Assembly (NCBI RefSeq): GCF_002205845.1
Contig: NZ_NISI01000005.1
Location: 186,001-250,000, forward strand
Source: Roseateles puraquae
GTDB lineage: Bacteria; Pseudomonadota; Gammaproteobacteria; Burkholderiales; Burkholderiaceae_C
Length of the DNA: 64,000 nt
Reading direction: 5' to 3'
The first letter of the stretch is position 1; each line of letters begins with the position of its first letter. A program made the position numbers and the translations under genes. The notes under the pieces were generated by a model. The model had not been told where the DNA came from, searched no databases, and saw only the letters and a program-made list of their open reading frames with translations. Of the stretch, positions 20,614 through 28,166 are shown one piece after another.

Positions 20614-21426
20614 ATGTCTGATATTCGGGTTTTTGGGGTCGACTTCACGAGTGCGCCCCGCCGGGCCAAGCCGATCCGGGTGGCCGAAGGCCTGCGCCAC
20701 GGTGCCGTCGTTCGGCTGGGCGGAGTGGTAGCGCACCTCACGCTGGAGGATTTTTCTGCCTGGCTGTCCACGCCGGGGCCCTGGGTGGGCGGTTTCGACC
20801 TGCCCTTCGGGCTGCCGCGCGAGCTGGTCGAGCACCTGGGGTGGCCGACCGACTACGCCGCCTTGATGGCCCACTACGCCGCGCTGGGCCGCGATGAGAT
20901 CCGCGAGCGCTTCGCTGCCTTTTGCGATGCGCGACCCGCGGGCGGCAAGTTCGCCCATCGGGCCTGCGACGGGCCGGCGGGGTCCAGCCCAAGCATGAAA
21001 TGGGTCAATCCGCCGGTGGCTTTCATGCTGCATGCCGGCGTACCGCGTCTGCTGGCTGCCGGCGTGCAGCTGCCCGGGCATCTGCCGGGCACCGACTCGC
21101 GCATCGCGCTGGAGGCCTACCCGGGCCTGTTGGCGCGCGAGCTGATCGGCAGGCGCTCATACAAGAGCGACACCAAGGCCGCGCAGACGCCCGAGCGGCT
21201 GATCGCGCGCAAAGACATGGTCGACGCGCTGGAGCAGGGCCGCACGCGGCTCGGCCTGCGGCTCAAGCTCAGCCATGCCCAGCGTGACGAACTGGTGGCC
21301 GACGCCAGCGGCGACGCGCTGGATGCCGTGCTCGCCATGGTGCAGGCCGCGTGGGCGGCCCAGCAGCCGCGCTATGGCTGGCCGGCGGGCGTGGACCCGC
21401 TGGAAGGCTGGATCGTCGGCGCCTGA
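20614..21426 (+). CDS. DUF429 domain protein
   Basis: A 270-residue protein. The N-terminal VFGVDFTSAPRRAKP and the GGFDLPFGLPRELVEHLGWP and EAYPGL blocks are typical of DUF429, an uncharacterised RNase H-like fold family. The ATG at 20614 suits homologues; the upstream frame is the opposite side of the cyclase gene. The last 55 bases overlap the 3' end of the truncated hemoglobin gene on the other strand. No operon partner. Confidence 0.8.
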   Translation: MSDIRVFGVDFTSAPRRAKPIRVAEGLRHGAVVRLGGVVAHLTLEDFSAWLSTPGPWVGGFDLPFGLPRELVEHLGWPTDYAALMAHYAALGRDEIRERFAAFCDARPAGGKFAHRACDGPAGSSPSMKWVNPPVAFMLHAGVPRLLAAGVQLPGHLPGTDSRIALEAYPGLLARELIGRRSYKSDTKAAQTPERLIARKDMVDALEQGRTRLGLRLKLSHAQRDELVADASGDALDAVLAMVQAAWAAQQPRYGWPAGVDPLEGWIVGA

Positions 21427-21893
21427 GCGTTGCCGTCGGGGGCCGGCATGGGGCCGTGCCAGCCCCAGCGCACGATCTTCAGCCCCGGGGGCACGTCTCT
21501 GGGGCTGCGGGGGTAGGCCGTCATCCGTTCGTGTGTCGCCCACGCGAAGTAGCGGGACAAGGCCTCGCGCAGCGCGATGTCCTGCACACCGGCGTCGTCC
21601 AGGGCCTGGGTGAAGCAGGCAACGGCTCGGCGGTCCATCTCGTCGTGCTCGCCATTGCCGCTGTGCATGCGCACGACACGGCTCTCGTCGCCGAGGGCGG
21701 CGGTGTAGAGCGGCGGTCCGCCCCAGGCCTCGCTCCAATAGGCCGCGAGCCGTTCGGTATGCGCCGGGTGATAGCCGTGGCTGAAGGCGTGCGCCACGAT
21801 CTCGTCGGCCAGCACGCGCCGGTGCCAGGCCTGGGCCAACCGCTGCACGCCCGGCAGGCCACCCAGCGCCTGGAAAAGGGACTCTGGTCGCAT
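21372..21893 (-). CDS. Group II truncated hemoglobin
   Basis: A 173-residue protein of the group II trHb type. The core (about residues 1-140) has AHAFSHGYHPAHTERLAAYWSEAWGGP, VVRMHSGNGEHDEMDRRA with the likely proximal histidine, and YFAWATHERM with the conserved Trp of helix G. It probably binds O2 or NO for detoxification or redox chemistry. The ATG at 21893 has GGGAGG upstream; the GTG two codons earlier is less likely. The C-terminal tail of about 30 residues is Pro/Ser-rich and is encoded where the gene overlaps the convergent DUF429 gene. Confidence 0.88.
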   Translation of the reverse strand: MRPESLFQALGGLPGVQRLAQAWHRRVLADEIVAHAFSHGYHPAHTERLAAYWSEAWGGPPLYTAALGDESRVVRMHSGNGEHDEMDRRAVACFTQALDDAGVQDIALREALSRYFAWATHERMTAYPRSPRDVPPGLKIVRWGWHGPMPAPDGNAQAPTIQPSSGSTPAGQP

Positions 21894-22057
21894 GCACACC
21901 TCCCGAGATGGGTCGGGCCGATGCTAGCGGCGCCCGGCCTGTTGCGGCCAGCCGACGCTTCGGGTTTTTCGTGCGGCGCGGTGTGCGGCGCAGTTCTTGC
22001 TGGTTCCAGAATCGCGCACTTTTTCTCGCTTCCTTAACCCGACGAGGTGACTCCACT

Positions 22058-24742
22058 GTGAACACGACCCGCCGCCTGCCCCTGCTGCCGCTGGCCGCAG
22101 CCCTGCTGACCTGTTTCTCCCCGGCCCTGTGGGCCCAGGCCACGAGCGGTGATGGTGCGGCGGGTGGTGAAGGAGCCGACAAGGCGTCGCTCGCGCGGGT
22201 CACGGTCACGGGTTCCAACATCCGGCGCGCCAGCGCCGAGACGCCCAGCCCGGTGCAGAACCTGACCGCGGCCGACATCGCCCGCACCGGCTACAGCACG
22301 CTGGGCGAGGTGCTGCAGCACCTGTCGGCCAACAACATGGGCTCGCTCGGCCAGGCCACGCCCGGCGCCTTCGGTGCGGGCGGCAGCGGCATCTCGCTGC
22401 GCGGCCTGACGGTGGGCGCCACGCTGGTGCTGATCGACGGCCACCGCATGGCGTCGTACCCGCTGCCGGACGACGGCCAGCGGGACTTCGTCGACATCGC
22501 GTCCATCCCGGTCGAGGCGGTGGAGCGGGTGGAGGTGCTGAAAGACGGTGCCTCGGCCATCTATGGCTCTGACGCCATGGCCGGTGTGGTCAACGTCATC
22601 CTCAAGCGCAGCCACGAGGGCACGGCGCTGCAGGCCGAGATCGGCAGCTCCTCGCGCGGCGACGGGCGCATGGTGAAGGTGTCAGGCATCCGCGGCTTTG
22701 GCGACCTGACGCGCGACGGCGTGGCGGGTTATCTCAGCGCAGGGTTCCGGCGCCAGGGCAGCGTGCTGCTGAGCGACCGGCCGGCGCTGGGCGGTTCTGA
22801 CTGGACGCGCTACGGGGGCGAAGACCTGGGCCTCGTGGCCAACCCCGAGCTGCAGGTGGCGCCCGAGACCCGCACCTACAGCCTGCTCGGCAAGGTGACT
22901 GCCCTGCTGCCGCAGGACTGGACGCTGTCGGTCGCCGCGTCGGTGCTGGGCAGCCGGGCCACGCAGGTGGGCCTGCTCAACTGGGTGTCGCCCGAGGGCG
23001 GCATCACGACCTTCAACTTCGGCCCCAACCACCCGAACCCGCAGCCCACGGCGCTGAACGGCACGAATGTCATCGACCCGGCCACCGGCAGCCCGGTGGA
23101 CAACGAGTTCGGCGACCTGCCGGCCCAGCGCTCACAGACGTCCACGCAATCCCAGCGCCTGGTGGCCGAGCTGTCCGGTGGCATTGGCGGCTGGGATGTG
23201 CAGGCCACGCTCGGCCTCACGCGCGTGGCGACCGACCTCACGCTGAAGCACTTCATCAGCCTGCCCGCGCTGCAAGCCGCCTTGAACAGTGGCAAGTACG
23301 TCATCGGCGCCAACAACCCGGCCACCGTGCTGGCCAGCCTTACGCCTGAAGGCCGGTCCACGTCCACCAACACGCTGAACTTCATCTCGCTGCGCGCCAG
23401 CCGCGACCTGATGAAGCTCGGCGGTGGCAACCTGGCGCTCGGCACGGGCGTCGAATTCAGCAAGCGGTCTCTGGACGAGCGCTTCCCCGACGGCTTCTCC
23501 AGCGGTGCGCAGGCCAGCAACATCTACGCCTTCGGTGTGGGCAAGCAGACCATCTCGGCCGCCTATGTGGAGCTGGCAGCGCCGCTGACCCGGCAACTGG
23601 AGGTCGACGCCGCAGCGCGCGTGGACCATTACGACACCTACGGCTCGTCCGTCACGCCCAAGGTCGGCGCCAAGTACGTGCCGATCAAGGAGCTCACGCT
23701 GCGCGGCACCTGGGCAGGGGGCTTTCGCGCGCCCAACCCGGTGGAGATCGGCACCAGCGGGTCGAGCGCGGGCTACCTGCCGCCGCTGGTGGACACCGCC
23801 TTGTGCAACCTCGTCAAGCCGGGCCAGCCCTGCGACATCGGCGTGGGCGGCACCCAGCTGCAACTGCCAGGCAAGGACCTGAAGCCGGAGAAGTCGCGCT
23901 CGATGACGCTCGGCTTCATCCTGGAGCCGGTGCCGACCATGAACGTGTCGGTCGACTACTACGACATCAAGATCCGCAACCAGATCGTCTCGGTGGGCCT
24001 GTTCGGCCAGGGCCAGATCGATACGCCCGATGCCTACGGCACCAAGCTCTACCGCGTGAACAGCCCCACCACGCCGAATGCCGCGCCGACGAGCGCCGAC
24101 GACACCATCCTCTACGGCACCTATCCCTTCATCAACCTCGGCAGCGCCCGCACCAGCGGCGTGGACGTGGACCTGCGCATGAAGCTCAACGCCGGGGCCT
24201 GGGGCGAGTTCACGCCGCAGCTGCAGTGGTCGCACATGATCCGCTACACCATCGACCGCGGCCCCGGCCAGGTCTACGAGATGGCGGGCACGCACGGCCC
24301 CAGCTTCGTCTCCACCAACACGGGCACGCCCAAGGACCGCGCCTCGCTGGGCCTGGCCTGGTCGCGCGGGCCGGTGGAACTCAGCGGCACGCTGAACTAC
24401 ATCAGCGGCATGAAGGTGGAAGACAGCAGCTACAACCTGCCCGACTGCGCCGCGGCCCTCTCCACGATCTACCCCAACGGCTTGCCCGCGGGCGGCTCGC
24501 CGCTGTGCCGCGTGCCGTCCTTCACCACCTTCAACCTCAACGCCAGCTGGCAGGTCACCCCGGGCTTGAGCCTGCGCGCGTCGGTCACGAATCTGTTCGA
24601 CCGCACGGCGCCCATCGACGCCTTTGCATCGGGCTCCACGGGCGGCGGCGTGTCGTCGGGCGGAGCGCACTACAACCCGTCGCTGCACCAGGAGGGCGCC
24701 GTCGGCCGCTACCTGACGGTGGGGGCGAGCTGGCGGTTCTGA
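22058..24742 (+). CDS. TonB-dependent outer-membrane receptor
   Basis: An 894-residue receptor. It has a signal peptide (about residues 1-28, ending LWAQA), a plug domain beginning at VTVTGSNIRRASAETPSPVQ and a 22-strand-type barrel ending in YLTVGASWRF with a terminal aromatic. The GTG at 22058 is preferred, with GAGG ten bases before it; the upstream frame encodes an unlikely basic extension. The SNIRR plug motif is usual in receptors for complex organic nutrients, but the ligand is unknown. Monocistronic. Confidence 0.92.
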   Translation: MNTTRRLPLLPLAAALLTCFSPALWAQATSGDGAAGGEGADKASLARVTVTGSNIRRASAETPSPVQNLTAADIARTGYSTLGEVLQHLSANNMGSLGQATPGAFGAGGSGISLRGLTVGATLVLIDGHRMASYPLPDDGQRDFVDIASIPVEAVERVEVLKDGASAIYGSDAMAGVVNVILKRSHEGTALQAEIGSSSRGDGRMVKVSGIRGFGDLTRDGVAGYLSAGFRRQGSVLLSDRPALGGSDWTRYGGEDLGLVANPELQVAPETRTYSLLGKVTALLPQDWTLSVAASVLGSRATQVGLLNWVSPEGGITTFNFGPNHPNPQPTALNGTNVIDPATGSPVDNEFGDLPAQRSQTSTQSQRLVAELSGGIGGWDVQATLGLTRVATDLTLKHFISLPALQAALNSGKYVIGANNPATVLASLTPEGRSTSTNTLNFISLRASRDLMKLGGGNLALGTGVEFSKRSLDERFPDGFSSGAQASNIYAFGVGKQTISAAYVELAAPLTRQLEVDAAARVDHYDTYGSSVTPKVGAKYVPIKELTLRGTWAGGFRAPNPVEIGTSGSSAGYLPPLVDTALCNLVKPGQPCDIGVGGTQLQLPGKDLKPEKSRSMTLGFILEPVPTMNVSVDYYDIKIRNQIVSVGLFGQGQIDTPDAYGTKLYRVNSPTTPNAAPTSADDTILYGTYPFINLGSARTSGVDVDLRMKLNAGAWGEFTPQLQWSHMIRYTIDRGPGQVYEMAGTHGPSFVSTNTGTPKDRASLGLAWSRGPVELSGTLNYISGMKVEDSSYNLPDCAAALSTIYPNGLPAGGSPLCRVPSFTTFNLNASWQVTPGLSLRASVTNLFDRTAPIDAFASGSTGGGVSSGGAHYNPSLHQEGAVGRYLTVGASWRF

Positions 24743-24750
24743 GCTCGACA

Positions 24751-24776
24751 GGGGCGTTGGTGCGCCGCAACGCCCC
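24751..24776 (+). terminator. Hairpin after the TonB receptor gene
   Basis: GGGGCGTTG and CAACGCCCC form a perfect nine-base stem over an eight-base loop, nine bases after the receptor stop codon. No U-tract follows, so it may stabilise the mRNA end or act as a weak terminator separating the receptor from the attenuated operon downstream. Confidence 0.5.
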
Positions 24777-24788
24777 GTTGCCGACGCG

Positions 24789-24815
24789 CTTGCGTACGGT
24801 TGCTAACGCCCCCAT
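24789..24815 (+). promoter_or_regulatory. Possible sigma-32 (heat-shock) promoter
   Basis: CTTGCG at 24789-24794 and CCCCAT at 24810-24815 are separated by 15 bases. The sigma-32 consensus is CTTGAA, 13-17 bases, CCCCAT-T. The -10 element matches well and the -35 in four of six. It lies about 60 bases before the leader peptide of the AAA-M41 operon. A protease operon is a plausible sigma-32 target, but this is a by-eye match. Confidence 0.4.
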
Positions 24816-24873
24816 CATTCGCGCCCTTGCTGAAGGCGCCCACGACAGCGCCCGCATGTTGGAGATCCCTGCT

Positions 24874-24906
24874 ATGTCCTCCCTGTTCATCTCGACGATC
24901 GACTGA
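24874..24906 (+). CDS. Leader peptide (10 residues) of the attenuated protease operon
   Basis: A ten-codon reading frame encoding MSSLFISTID. GGAG at 24861-24864 is nine bases before its ATG. An in-frame ATG at 24856 would make it 16 residues, but that start has no ribosome site. The stop codon (24904-24906) directly abuts the 5' arm of the first hairpin of the downstream attenuator, as in translation-coupled attenuators. Ser is over-represented (three of ten), without a diagnostic run of one amino acid. Expression is inferred from layout alone. Confidence 0.5.
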   Translation: MSSLFISTID

Positions 24907-25010
24907 ACACGGTTCCCGAGCCCCGGCTGAACCGTGTCTGTTCACAGATACGGCCTCAGACCGCGCGGCAGCCAAAGCCCCGTGCGCTCCCATGAGCCGG
25001 GGCTTTTGCT
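24904..25010 (+). promoter_or_regulatory. Attenuator RNA with competing hairpins
   Basis: Three structures compete. Hairpin 1 pairs ACACGGTTC (24907-24915) with GAACCGTGT (24929-24937). Its loop contains AGCCCCGGCT (24919-24928), perfectly complementary over ten bases to AGCCGGGGCT (24995-25004). That second element includes most of the 3' arm of the terminator stem. In addition TGTTCA inside the leader peptide (24884-24889) and again at 24939-24944 can each pair with TGAACA (24904-24909). A ribosome paused at the leader stop codon would cover the 5' arm of hairpin 1. That frees the loop sequence to sequester the terminator arm. The pairing is read from sequence; the mechanism is inference. 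Confidence 0.6.
24974..25010 (+). terminator. Intrinsic terminator upstream of the AAA-M41 operon
   Basis: AAAGCCCCG (24974-24982) and CGGGGCTTT (24998-25006) form a perfect nine-base stem with a 15-base loop, followed by a U-rich run (TTTTGCTTTT). It lies only 14 bases before the ATG of the 80-residue protein, so it must be bypassed for expression. This supports conditional readthrough rather than a boundary between genes. Confidence 0.75.
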
Positions 25011-25023
25011 TTTCGGAAACCGA

Positions 25024-25266
25024 ATGAGTGACCAACTCCGCTCCCGCGCCTTGCAAGAAGGCCGGGTCAAGGCGCTGCGCCGCATGAAGCAACCCATGAC
25101 GCTGGTGCTCGAGACGAGCACCGGTGCGCGCGACCCCGTCGCCCGCGCCCTGCGTTCACGTGGCCTGCGAGGTGCGGGCGAGCACATCCAGAGCCGCGGC
25201 GCCCAGCGCCGCGCCGACCGCATCGCGCTGCAGGCGCTGCTGCGACGAAAGGACTGGGATGAGTGA
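25024..25266 (+). CDS. Small basic protein of unknown function, paired with the AAA-M41 protease
   Basis: An 80-residue arginine-rich protein, predicted mostly helical, with an acidic end (RRKDWDE) and a central TLVLETSTGARDP segment. No family recognised. The ATG at 25024 is just past the terminator; an earlier in-frame start at 24934 would lie within the attenuator structure and is unlikely. Its stop overlaps the ATG of the protease gene by eight bases, so the two should be made together. The pairing suggests an adaptor, substrate or inhibitor of the protease, but the sequence does not show which. Confidence 0.7.
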   Translation: MSDQLRSRALQEGRVKALRRMKQPMTLVLETSTGARDPVARALRSRGLRGAGEHIQSRGAQRRADRIALQALLRRKDWDE

Positions 25267-27178
25267 TTCCCGACACGAACTGCGCGCCAAGCTCGCGCAC
25301 AAGAACCGGCATCTGCAGGAGGTAGCCGCGCAGCTCAAGCGCGAGCTGTTCGGCATCGATGCCATCATCGACCGCGTCATCGACGCCGTGCGCGCCTGGG
25401 TGGTGATGCCCGAACTCGTGACGCGGCCCGTCATCGTCTGCCTGTGGGGCCTGACCGGCACCGGCAAGACCCAGCTGGTGCGGCGCCTCGCGCAGCTGCT
25501 GGGTTTCTATGACCGTTTCGTCGAGGTGCAGATGGACGGCTTCTCGCACGGCGCGTCCTGGCGCGGCGCGCAGAGCATCTCCGGCATGCTGTCGCAGTCG
25601 GGGGTGCGGGAGGGTGAACCCGGCATCCTGGCCCTCGACGAGTTCCAGCGTTTTCGCACCATCGACGGCAAGCGCAACGAGATGCGCGTGGAGCGATTTC
25701 AGGATGTCTGGGCGCTGCTGTCGGACGGCCGGCTGCCACCTTCGCTGTCTCTGCTGGGCGATATCGAGGCGTCACTGGCCGATGCGGCCTTCGATGCCGA
25801 ACGGGCCGATGCCGACGAGTCGCGGCACCGCTTTCGCCTGCGCCCCTGGGAGGCCCAGGAACTGCAGCGCAACCTGAAGCTGGACCTGCCGCTGATGGAA
25901 ATCATGGCGTGGACGCCCGAGCAGCTGCAGCAGCGACTGCGAGAGTTTCGCGACAGCGGCCAGCAGCAATGGGAAACCGACTACAGCCGGCTGCTGGTTT
26001 TCGTGTGCGGCAACCTCGATGAAATGTACGAGGACCTCGCCACCAGCGTGGACGACTGCGACAGCGACGCAGACACCTTCCACGCCATGACGGCCAAGCT
26101 CAGCGTCATCGACGTGAAGCAGGCGCTGAACCAGCGCTTCAAGCCGGAACAGGTGGCCCGGTTGGGCAATGAGCATGTGGTGTATCCGTCGTTGTCACGT
26201 CGTGCCTATGAGCAGTTGATCGAGCAGGGCTGCATGCGCTACGCCCGCGACACGGGCGAGCGCTGCGGTCTGCAGATCGACGTGGGTGCGAGCGTGCGGG
26301 AGCAGATCTATGCGAATGGCGTCTTTCCGGCGCAGGGCACGCGGCCGCTGTTTTCGTCGCTGCACGCCATCCTCGGTGCCACCCTGCCCAAGGCGGCGCT
26401 GTGGGCCATGGAGCAGGGCGCCGCGCCGGGCGATCTTGTGGCGCTGACGGCCGACGAGCGTGCCGTCGTCGTGCAGTGGCGCGACCGTATGCAGTCCATT
26501 GCAGCGCCGTTCGAGATCACGCGGCTGCGCCAGCGCAACAACCCTGACTTCCGCGCATTGCTCGCCGTGCACGAGGCGGGTCACGGGCTGGTGCATGCGC
26601 TGTTGTTCAGGCGTGCGCCGACCGAGATCAAGATCCATGTGGCGAGCTTCGAGGGTGGCTACAACGCCTACAGCTCGCGCAAGGTCTGGTCGCGCCAGAA
26701 CCAGCTGGACTCGATCTGCACGAGCCTGGCCGGCCGCGCGGCGGAGCTGCTGGTGTTCGGCCCCGGCATGGCCTCCAGCGGCGCGGAGAGCGACCTGCGC
26801 AAGGCGACCGAGTCGGCGGCGCGCATGCTGCGGCACCTGGGCCACGGGGAGCGCATCGGCCGGACCGACGTGTCCTGCGCGAGCGAAGACAACCTGTGTA
26901 CCGACGTGGAGGCAAGCAATGCGCCCATCGAGGCCTTGCTTCAGGTCGAACATGAACGCGCGCTGCGGCTGCTGCGGGGGCACCGGCGCGAGCTGCTGGG
27001 CCTGGTGGATGAACTGCTGCGCCAGGGGCAGATGACGCCGACGCGCTTTGCGCAGGTCACCGGCTTGGCCCTGGGGCGCGATCCGGATGTGCTGGACCCG
27101 TATGCGCAGCGCCTGGCGTCGTTCAGGGCTGCGGCGCAGGCAGCTGGTGGCGCCGAAGGCGTCCTGCTGGCGTTTTGA
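25259..27178 (+). CDS. Soluble AAA+ ATPase fused to FtsH-type M41 metallopeptidase
   Basis: A 639-residue protein with no transmembrane segment. The N-terminal half is an AAA+ module of Clp/HslU type. It shows Walker A GLTGTGKT (64-71), Walker B ILALDE (123-128), sensor 1 near Asn252 (LVFVCGNLDE), a box like the Clp arginine-finger region (LNQRFKPEQVARLG, Arg293) and sensor 2 GTRPL (360-364). The C-terminal half is an M41 peptidase. HEAGH (438-442) supplies two zinc ligands and SGAESDLRKAT (507-517) holds the likely third (Asp512). LAGRAAELLVFG is the M41 helix. Genuine FtsH has a membrane anchor and a classic-clade AAA domain, so this is a different combination. It probably unfolds and degrades proteins in the cytoplasm. 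Confidence 0.85.
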   Translation: MSDSRHELRAKLAHKNRHLQEVAAQLKRELFGIDAIIDRVIDAVRAWVVMPELVTRPVIVCLWGLTGTGKTQLVRRLAQLLGFYDRFVEVQMDGFSHGASWRGAQSISGMLSQSGVREGEPGILALDEFQRFRTIDGKRNEMRVERFQDVWALLSDGRLPPSLSLLGDIEASLADAAFDAERADADESRHRFRLRPWEAQELQRNLKLDLPLMEIMAWTPEQLQQRLREFRDSGQQQWETDYSRLLVFVCGNLDEMYEDLATSVDDCDSDADTFHAMTAKLSVIDVKQALNQRFKPEQVARLGNEHVVYPSLSRRAYEQLIEQGCMRYARDTGERCGLQIDVGASVREQIYANGVFPAQGTRPLFSSLHAILGATLPKAALWAMEQGAAPGDLVALTADERAVVVQWRDRMQSIAAPFEITRLRQRNNPDFRALLAVHEAGHGLVHALLFRRAPTEIKIHVASFEGGYNAYSSRKVWSRQNQLDSICTSLAGRAAELLVFGPGMASSGAESDLRKATESAARMLRHLGHGERIGRTDVSCASEDNLCTDVEASNAPIEALLQVEHERALRLLRGHRRELLGLVDELLRQGQMTPTRFAQVTGLALGRDPDVLDPYAQRLASFRAAAQAAGGAEGVLLAF

Positions 27179-27381
27179 AGGCCCGTCGCCGACGGGGCAG
27201 GCCAGGGACGATGGCCCGATCAGAGGAACCCGGATTGCCACGGGCTCGAACCGCTGGCAGAGTGCCCGGCGGGGTGCCGTTGTGCGCGCTTTTTGATGCA
27301 TCAGGGAGTAGCGCTTGACGGCAGGTTTCCGACGCTGACTTGGCGTTCTGCCCGAGTCGGAGTGTCTTGCACCGGGGTCTC

Positions 27382-28152
27382 ATGAAGTCGATCAAGCACA
27401 AGCTCCTTGACCACCTTGCGCCGTCCACGGTGATGCACCTGAAGGCGCTGGACCATTACTTCAACGGCGAGCCCGAGCTGAGGCTGCTCAAGACACTGGT
27501 CGATCCCAAGCGGCCGGCCATCGATGCCGGCGCGAACATCGGCACCTACTCCTACTTTCTGCGCAAGTACGCCGCCGAGGTGTTTGCCTACGAGCCCAAC
27601 CCGGATCTGGCGGCCGCGCTCAGGCAGGCCATGCCGACGGTCAAGGTGCGGCAGGTGGCGCTGTCGGACAAGCCGGCCGAGCTGATGTTCTCGGTGCCGG
27701 TCGATGAAGCAGGCCGGCCCAGCCATGAGCTGGGCAGCGTGGCCCAGGCCTTCTCGGGGCAGGTGCGGCAGTTTCCGGTCCAGTGCATCACGATCGATTC
27801 CGAGGCGCTGGGCGACGTCGGGTTCATCAAGATCGACGTCGAACAGCACGAGCGCGAAGTCTTGCGTGGCGGCCTGGCGACGATCGAGAGATGCCGGCCG
27901 ATCATCCTGATCGAGGTCTACCCGCTCAAGTACGACAAGCCCATCCAGGAGGAGTTCTCCTTCGTGCTCGACAAGGGCTACTGCGCCTGGTTCTGGTTCT
28001 CGGGCGCCTGGGTGCCGATGGACAGCTTCCAGCCCGACATCCACGCCGCGCCGCAGAACTTCGGCCAGAAGGATGGGTTCATGGGCAACAACCTGATCAT
28101 CTTCCCGCGCGAGCATCCGCTGGCGCAGGTCGGGCCCCTGGGCCGGCATTGA
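27382..28152 (+). CDS. FkbM family methyltransferase
   Basis: A 256-residue SAM-dependent methyltransferase. The SAM-binding motif I is AIDAGANIGTYSYFL (about residues 51-65), followed by VFAYEPNP (motif II) and the FkbM-typical IKIDVEQHEREVLRGG block. FkbM enzymes O-methylate sugars or polyketides, often in cell-surface glycans; the substrate here is unknown. The ATG at 27382 suits the family. The 202 bases before it hold a short CCCGTC/GACGGG hairpin after the protease gene but no clear promoter. Confidence 0.88.
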   Translation: MKSIKHKLLDHLAPSTVMHLKALDHYFNGEPELRLLKTLVDPKRPAIDAGANIGTYSYFLRKYAAEVFAYEPNPDLAAALRQAMPTVKVRQVALSDKPAELMFSVPVDEAGRPSHELGSVAQAFSGQVRQFPVQCITIDSEALGDVGFIKIDVEQHEREVLRGGLATIERCRPIILIEVYPLKYDKPIQEEFSFVLDKGYCAWFWFSGAWVPMDSFQPDIHAAPQNFGQKDGFMGNNLIIFPREHPLAQVGPLGRH

Positions 28153-28166
28153 ACTGATCGGCGTGG

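Noticed and set aside
23132-24688. Leftward 518-codon frame over the TonB receptor
   Set aside because: Antisense of a well-defined receptor; no motif or signal.
24743-25023. Attenuator region as a known riboswitch class such as mini-ykkC
   Set aside because: I see no tandem hairpins with ACGR loops and no other class signature I could defend; the leader peptide and loop-to-terminator pairing fit translation-coupled attenuation better.
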